From the NCBI RefSeq assembly GCF_007827365.1, contig NZ_VISI01000002.1, positions 501,001-565,000 of the forward strand: a DNA stretch of 64,000 nucleotides, read 5' to 3'. Below the pieces are notes generated by a model. It ran no database searches. It was not told the DNA's origin and worked only from the letters and a program-made list of their open reading frames with translations. How positions within the stretch are numbered: the stretch's first letter is position 1; every line of letters starts with the position of its first letter. The DNA is from Olleya sp. Hel_I_94 (lineage in GTDB: Bacteria; Bacteroidota; Bacteroidia; Flavobacteriales; Flavobacteriaceae). Made by a program: the position numbers and the translations under genes. Positions 62,086 through 64,000 of this stretch are shown piece by piece.

Positions 62086-62511
62086 TTATGCTTTTTTAAG
62101 TGTTACTTTAAGTTCTATCTCTGTATTTAATACTTTAGAAATTGGACATACTTCCTTTGCTTTGTGTGCTATTTGCTGGAATTGTTCGGCATCAATTTTT
62201 GGAACATCACCTTCTAGGTCTAGTGTTATTTTGGTAATTGCTCCATCCTCAAAAGTGACCGTAGCATCTACGTCTAAACTTGTTGCTGTAAAATTATCTT
62301 CGTTTAATAAAAAACTTAATTGCATTGCAAAACATCCTGCGTGCGCTGCACCTATTAACTCCTCTGGATTTGTTCCTTTTTCACCATCTTCAAATCGTGT
62401 ATGAAACGAATATTGTGTTTTATCTAAAACTTTACTTCCTGTAGTAAGACTTCCTTGTCCATCTTTACCACTTCCTTTCCATTCTGCATTTGCTTTTCTT
62501 GTAAATTTCAT
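62086..62511 (-). CDS. OsmC family peroxidase-like protein
   Basis: A 141-residue protein with the two conserved cysteines of the OsmC fold: AAHAGCFAMQLSF (Cys near residue 60) and AKEVCPISKVLN (Cys near 125), and an Arg-containing TRFEDGEKGTNPEELIGAAHAG loop. OsmC-type proteins reduce organic hydroperoxides through these cysteines. It belongs to an electrophile or peroxide defence operon with an old yellow enzyme upstream and an alcohol dehydrogenase downstream. Confidence 0.9.
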   Translation of the reverse strand: MKFTRKANAEWKGSGKDGQGSLTTGSKVLDKTQYSFHTRFEDGEKGTNPEELIGAAHAGCFAMQLSFLLNEDNFTATSLDVDATVTFEDGAITKITLDLEGDVPKIDAEQFQQIAHKAKEVCPISKVLNTEIELKVTLKKA

Positions 62512-62537
62512 TTTGTATGTTTTAAGTTAAACTATAA

Positions 62538-63632
62538 TTATTTTGAGGCTGTTGGATAGTCTGTATATCCTTTTTCTCCTGTTGTGTAAAAGGTATCCTC
62601 ATCCCATTCTGCCAGCTCTAAATTGTTTTCAAAACGCGCTACTAAATCTGGATTTGAAATGAATAATTTACCGTAAGCTACTAAATCTGCATCACCATCC
62701 TCAATAACCTTGTTTCCTTTTTCTTGATCAAAACCTGCATTAATCATTAATGTACCATTGTATAATGGTCTAAAATGCTTAGCAATCTCTTTGACTGCAT
62801 ACGGAATCTCTGAAACATCAGTAAAAGGTTCTGATAAATGTACGTATGCTAGATTATAATCATTTAATTTTTTGATAATATATTCAAAAGTTGGTATAGT
62901 CTCCTCATCCATGGTCATTCCAAAAAGACCATTTAAAGAAGGGTTAAAACGTGCTCCAATTTTTTCTTGCGGAATTACTTGTTTTATAGCATCTAAAACT
63001 TCAAAGAAAAAACGTGTTTTATTTTCTATGCTTCCACCATATTCATCTATTCTATTGTTAGATGAATTATTAAAAAACTGGTGAAATAAATAACCATTTG
63101 ATGAATGAATCTCTACACCATCAAAACCTGCTTTTACTGCATTTGCTGCAGCATCTTGAAAATCTTTAACCGTTTGTTTAATCTCTTGAATAGTCATTGC
63201 CTTAGGTGTCACAGTATCTTTAAACCCCTCAGGTGTATACGATTTTGCGTTTGGATTTAAAGCTGAAGATGACACAGGTAAATCACCATTATGAAAGTCT
63301 GGATGTGACATACGACCAACATGCCATAATTGAATAAAGATTTTTCCGCCTTTATCGTGCACACGTTTAGTTACTTTTTTCCAGCCTTCTACTTGCGCAT
63401 CTGTATGTATTCCTGCGGTATTGATGTAACCGACAGCTTTTTTTGATACTTGAGATCCTTCTGTAATAATTAAGCCTGCAGAAGCACGTTGCTCATAATA
63501 TAATCCGTGTAATTGGTCTATTGGTACATTACCATCGTTATTTGCGCGACTACGTGTCATCGGAGCCATAACGACTCTGTTTTTTAAATTTATGTTTTTG
63601 TTATATGGTAGTAATAAAGGTTGTTTGCTCAT
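62538..63632 (-). CDS. Alkene reductase, old yellow enzyme family (NemA-like)
   Basis: A 364-residue FMN TIM-barrel protein. VVMAPMTRSRANNDGNVP is the N-terminal OYE block, ITEGSQVSKKAVGY and LWHVGRMSHP follow, GFDGVEIHSSNGYLFHQFFNNSSNNRIDEYGGSIENKTRFF is the central active-site region, and ARFNPSLNGLFG contacts the flavin. It reduces activated alkenes and nitro esters using NADPH. It leads a minus-strand operon and probably detoxifies electrophiles. A Crp/Fnr regulator gene lies 83 bases upstream. Confidence 0.93.
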   Translation of the reverse strand: MSKQPLLLPYNKNINLKNRVVMAPMTRSRANNDGNVPIDQLHGLYYEQRASAGLIITEGSQVSKKAVGYINTAGIHTDAQVEGWKKVTKRVHDKGGKIFIQLWHVGRMSHPDFHNGDLPVSSSALNPNAKSYTPEGFKDTVTPKAMTIQEIKQTVKDFQDAAANAVKAGFDGVEIHSSNGYLFHQFFNNSSNNRIDEYGGSIENKTRFFFEVLDAIKQVIPQEKIGARFNPSLNGLFGMTMDEETIPTFEYIIKKLNDYNLAYVHLSEPFTDVSEIPYAVKEIAKHFRPLYNGTLMINAGFDQEKGNKVIEDGDADLVAYGKLFISNPDLVARFENNLELAEWDEDTFYTTGEKGYTDYPTASK

Positions 63633-63715
63633 GTAAAAATATGTAATATGTTAATTATTACAAACTTACAAATCACTTCCTTCAATTTAATTGATCTATA
63701 TCAATTAGGACAGTT

Positions 63716-64000
63716 TTAACTTTTTAATTGTTTTCTTACTCTGCTTAGGTTTTCGGGAGAAATACCAAGGTAATTAGCAATATCATAATTGGGTACTCGG
63801 TTTTCAATATTTGGATATGACACGCAAAACTCCAAATACCTTTCTTTAGTTTTTTTTTCAAGCGTCGATAAAATACGCTTACGCTGTGCGATAAAAGCTT
63901 GTGTTATTAATACCCTAAAATAACGTTCAAAAACTGGTGCTTTTACATATAACTCTTGCAGCACGTCGTAGTTTATTGCCAATAGTGTGGCGTCTTCAAT
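63716..64000 (-). CDS. Crp/Fnr-family regulator, C-terminal part (runs off right edge)
   Basis: The minus-strand frame enters at the window edge with IEDATLLAINYD and runs to the stop at 63716. The visible 94 residues hold the end of the cyclic-nucleotide-binding domain, the long dimer helix (FERYFRVLITQAFIAQRKRILSTLEKKTKERY) and a shortened helix-turn-helix (NYDIANYLGISPENLSRVRKQL). This is the Bacteroidota Crp/Fnr-type family. It lies just upstream of the old yellow enzyme operon on the same strand and may regulate it. Confidence 0.85.
   Translation of the reverse strand: MEDATLLAINYDVLQELYVKAPVFERYFRVLITQAFIAQRKRILSTLEKKTKERYLEFCVSYPNIENRVPNYDIANYLGISPENLSRVRKQLKS

Overview
The window is chromosomal DNA of a marine-type member of the Flavobacteriaceae (Bacteroidota). 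This is inferred from the AT-rich sequence, the TANNTTTG-type -7 promoter elements, weak or absent Shine-Dalgarno sequences, SusC/SusD-type outer-membrane uptake genes, lipoprotein signal peptides, a Lacal_2735-type small protein and many flavobacterial families. I cannot assign a genus from sequence alone. No rRNA, tRNA, CRISPR array or complete insertion sequence was seen.

Layout. 1-3.2 kb: a TetR-led redox operon on the minus strand (TetR, NAD(P)-binding protein, nitroreductase, zinc-free MDR reductase, iron-type alcohol dehydrogenase running off the left edge), with a palindromic operator in its promoter. 3.3-4.8 kb: an NhaC-family transporter behind a compact S-box (SAM-I-like) leader, so probably a methionine transporter of the MetT type. 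5-10 kb: a membrane protein with a likely homopolymer frameshift, an Asp/Glu racemase, an AraC regulator, a BCCT transporter coupled to an AlkB-like dioxygenase, and a chimeric remnant of a nitroreductase fused to a racemase. 10.4-25.9 kb: housekeeping and accessory genes, including a two-barrel OmpA-family protein, ThiE, flavin enzymes, a barrel gene broken by an in-frame stop, a GAF histidine kinase, DoxX-like proteins, and a LytS/LytTR two-component pair.

25.9-29.9 kb is an accessory island. It holds a HigB toxin, a HigA antitoxin with an unusual C-terminal extension, and a KGGVGR-type ParA/MinD-like ATPase with TPR repeats, tightly packed behind a palindromic operator. Long non-coding flanks carry fold-back, attC-like structures and repeated motifs. 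This is the best candidate for an undescribed system: the organisation resembles tripartite toxin-antitoxin-chaperone modules, with the ATPase/TPR protein in the chaperone position.

29.9-50.9 kb is a complete alginate utilisation locus on the minus strand. Surface and periplasmic lyases (two PL7, PL6, PL17, a further heparinase II/III-like protein), KdgF, SusC/SusD and a PKD lipoprotein deliver unsaturated uronate. The second half (FadR-type GntR regulator, MFS transporter, DEH reductase, KDG kinase, KDPG aldolase) turns it into pyruvate and glyceraldehyde 3-phosphate. Two degradation promoters carry matching tandem UxuR-like boxes placed over the -7 element.

50.9-64 kb: two DEAD-box helicases, a secreted DUF6515-like protein, a six-gene MacAB/TolC-type efflux operon ending in its own LytS/LytTR pair, a redox operon (old yellow enzyme, OsmC, zinc alcohol dehydrogenase) and a Crp/Fnr regulator cut by the right edge.
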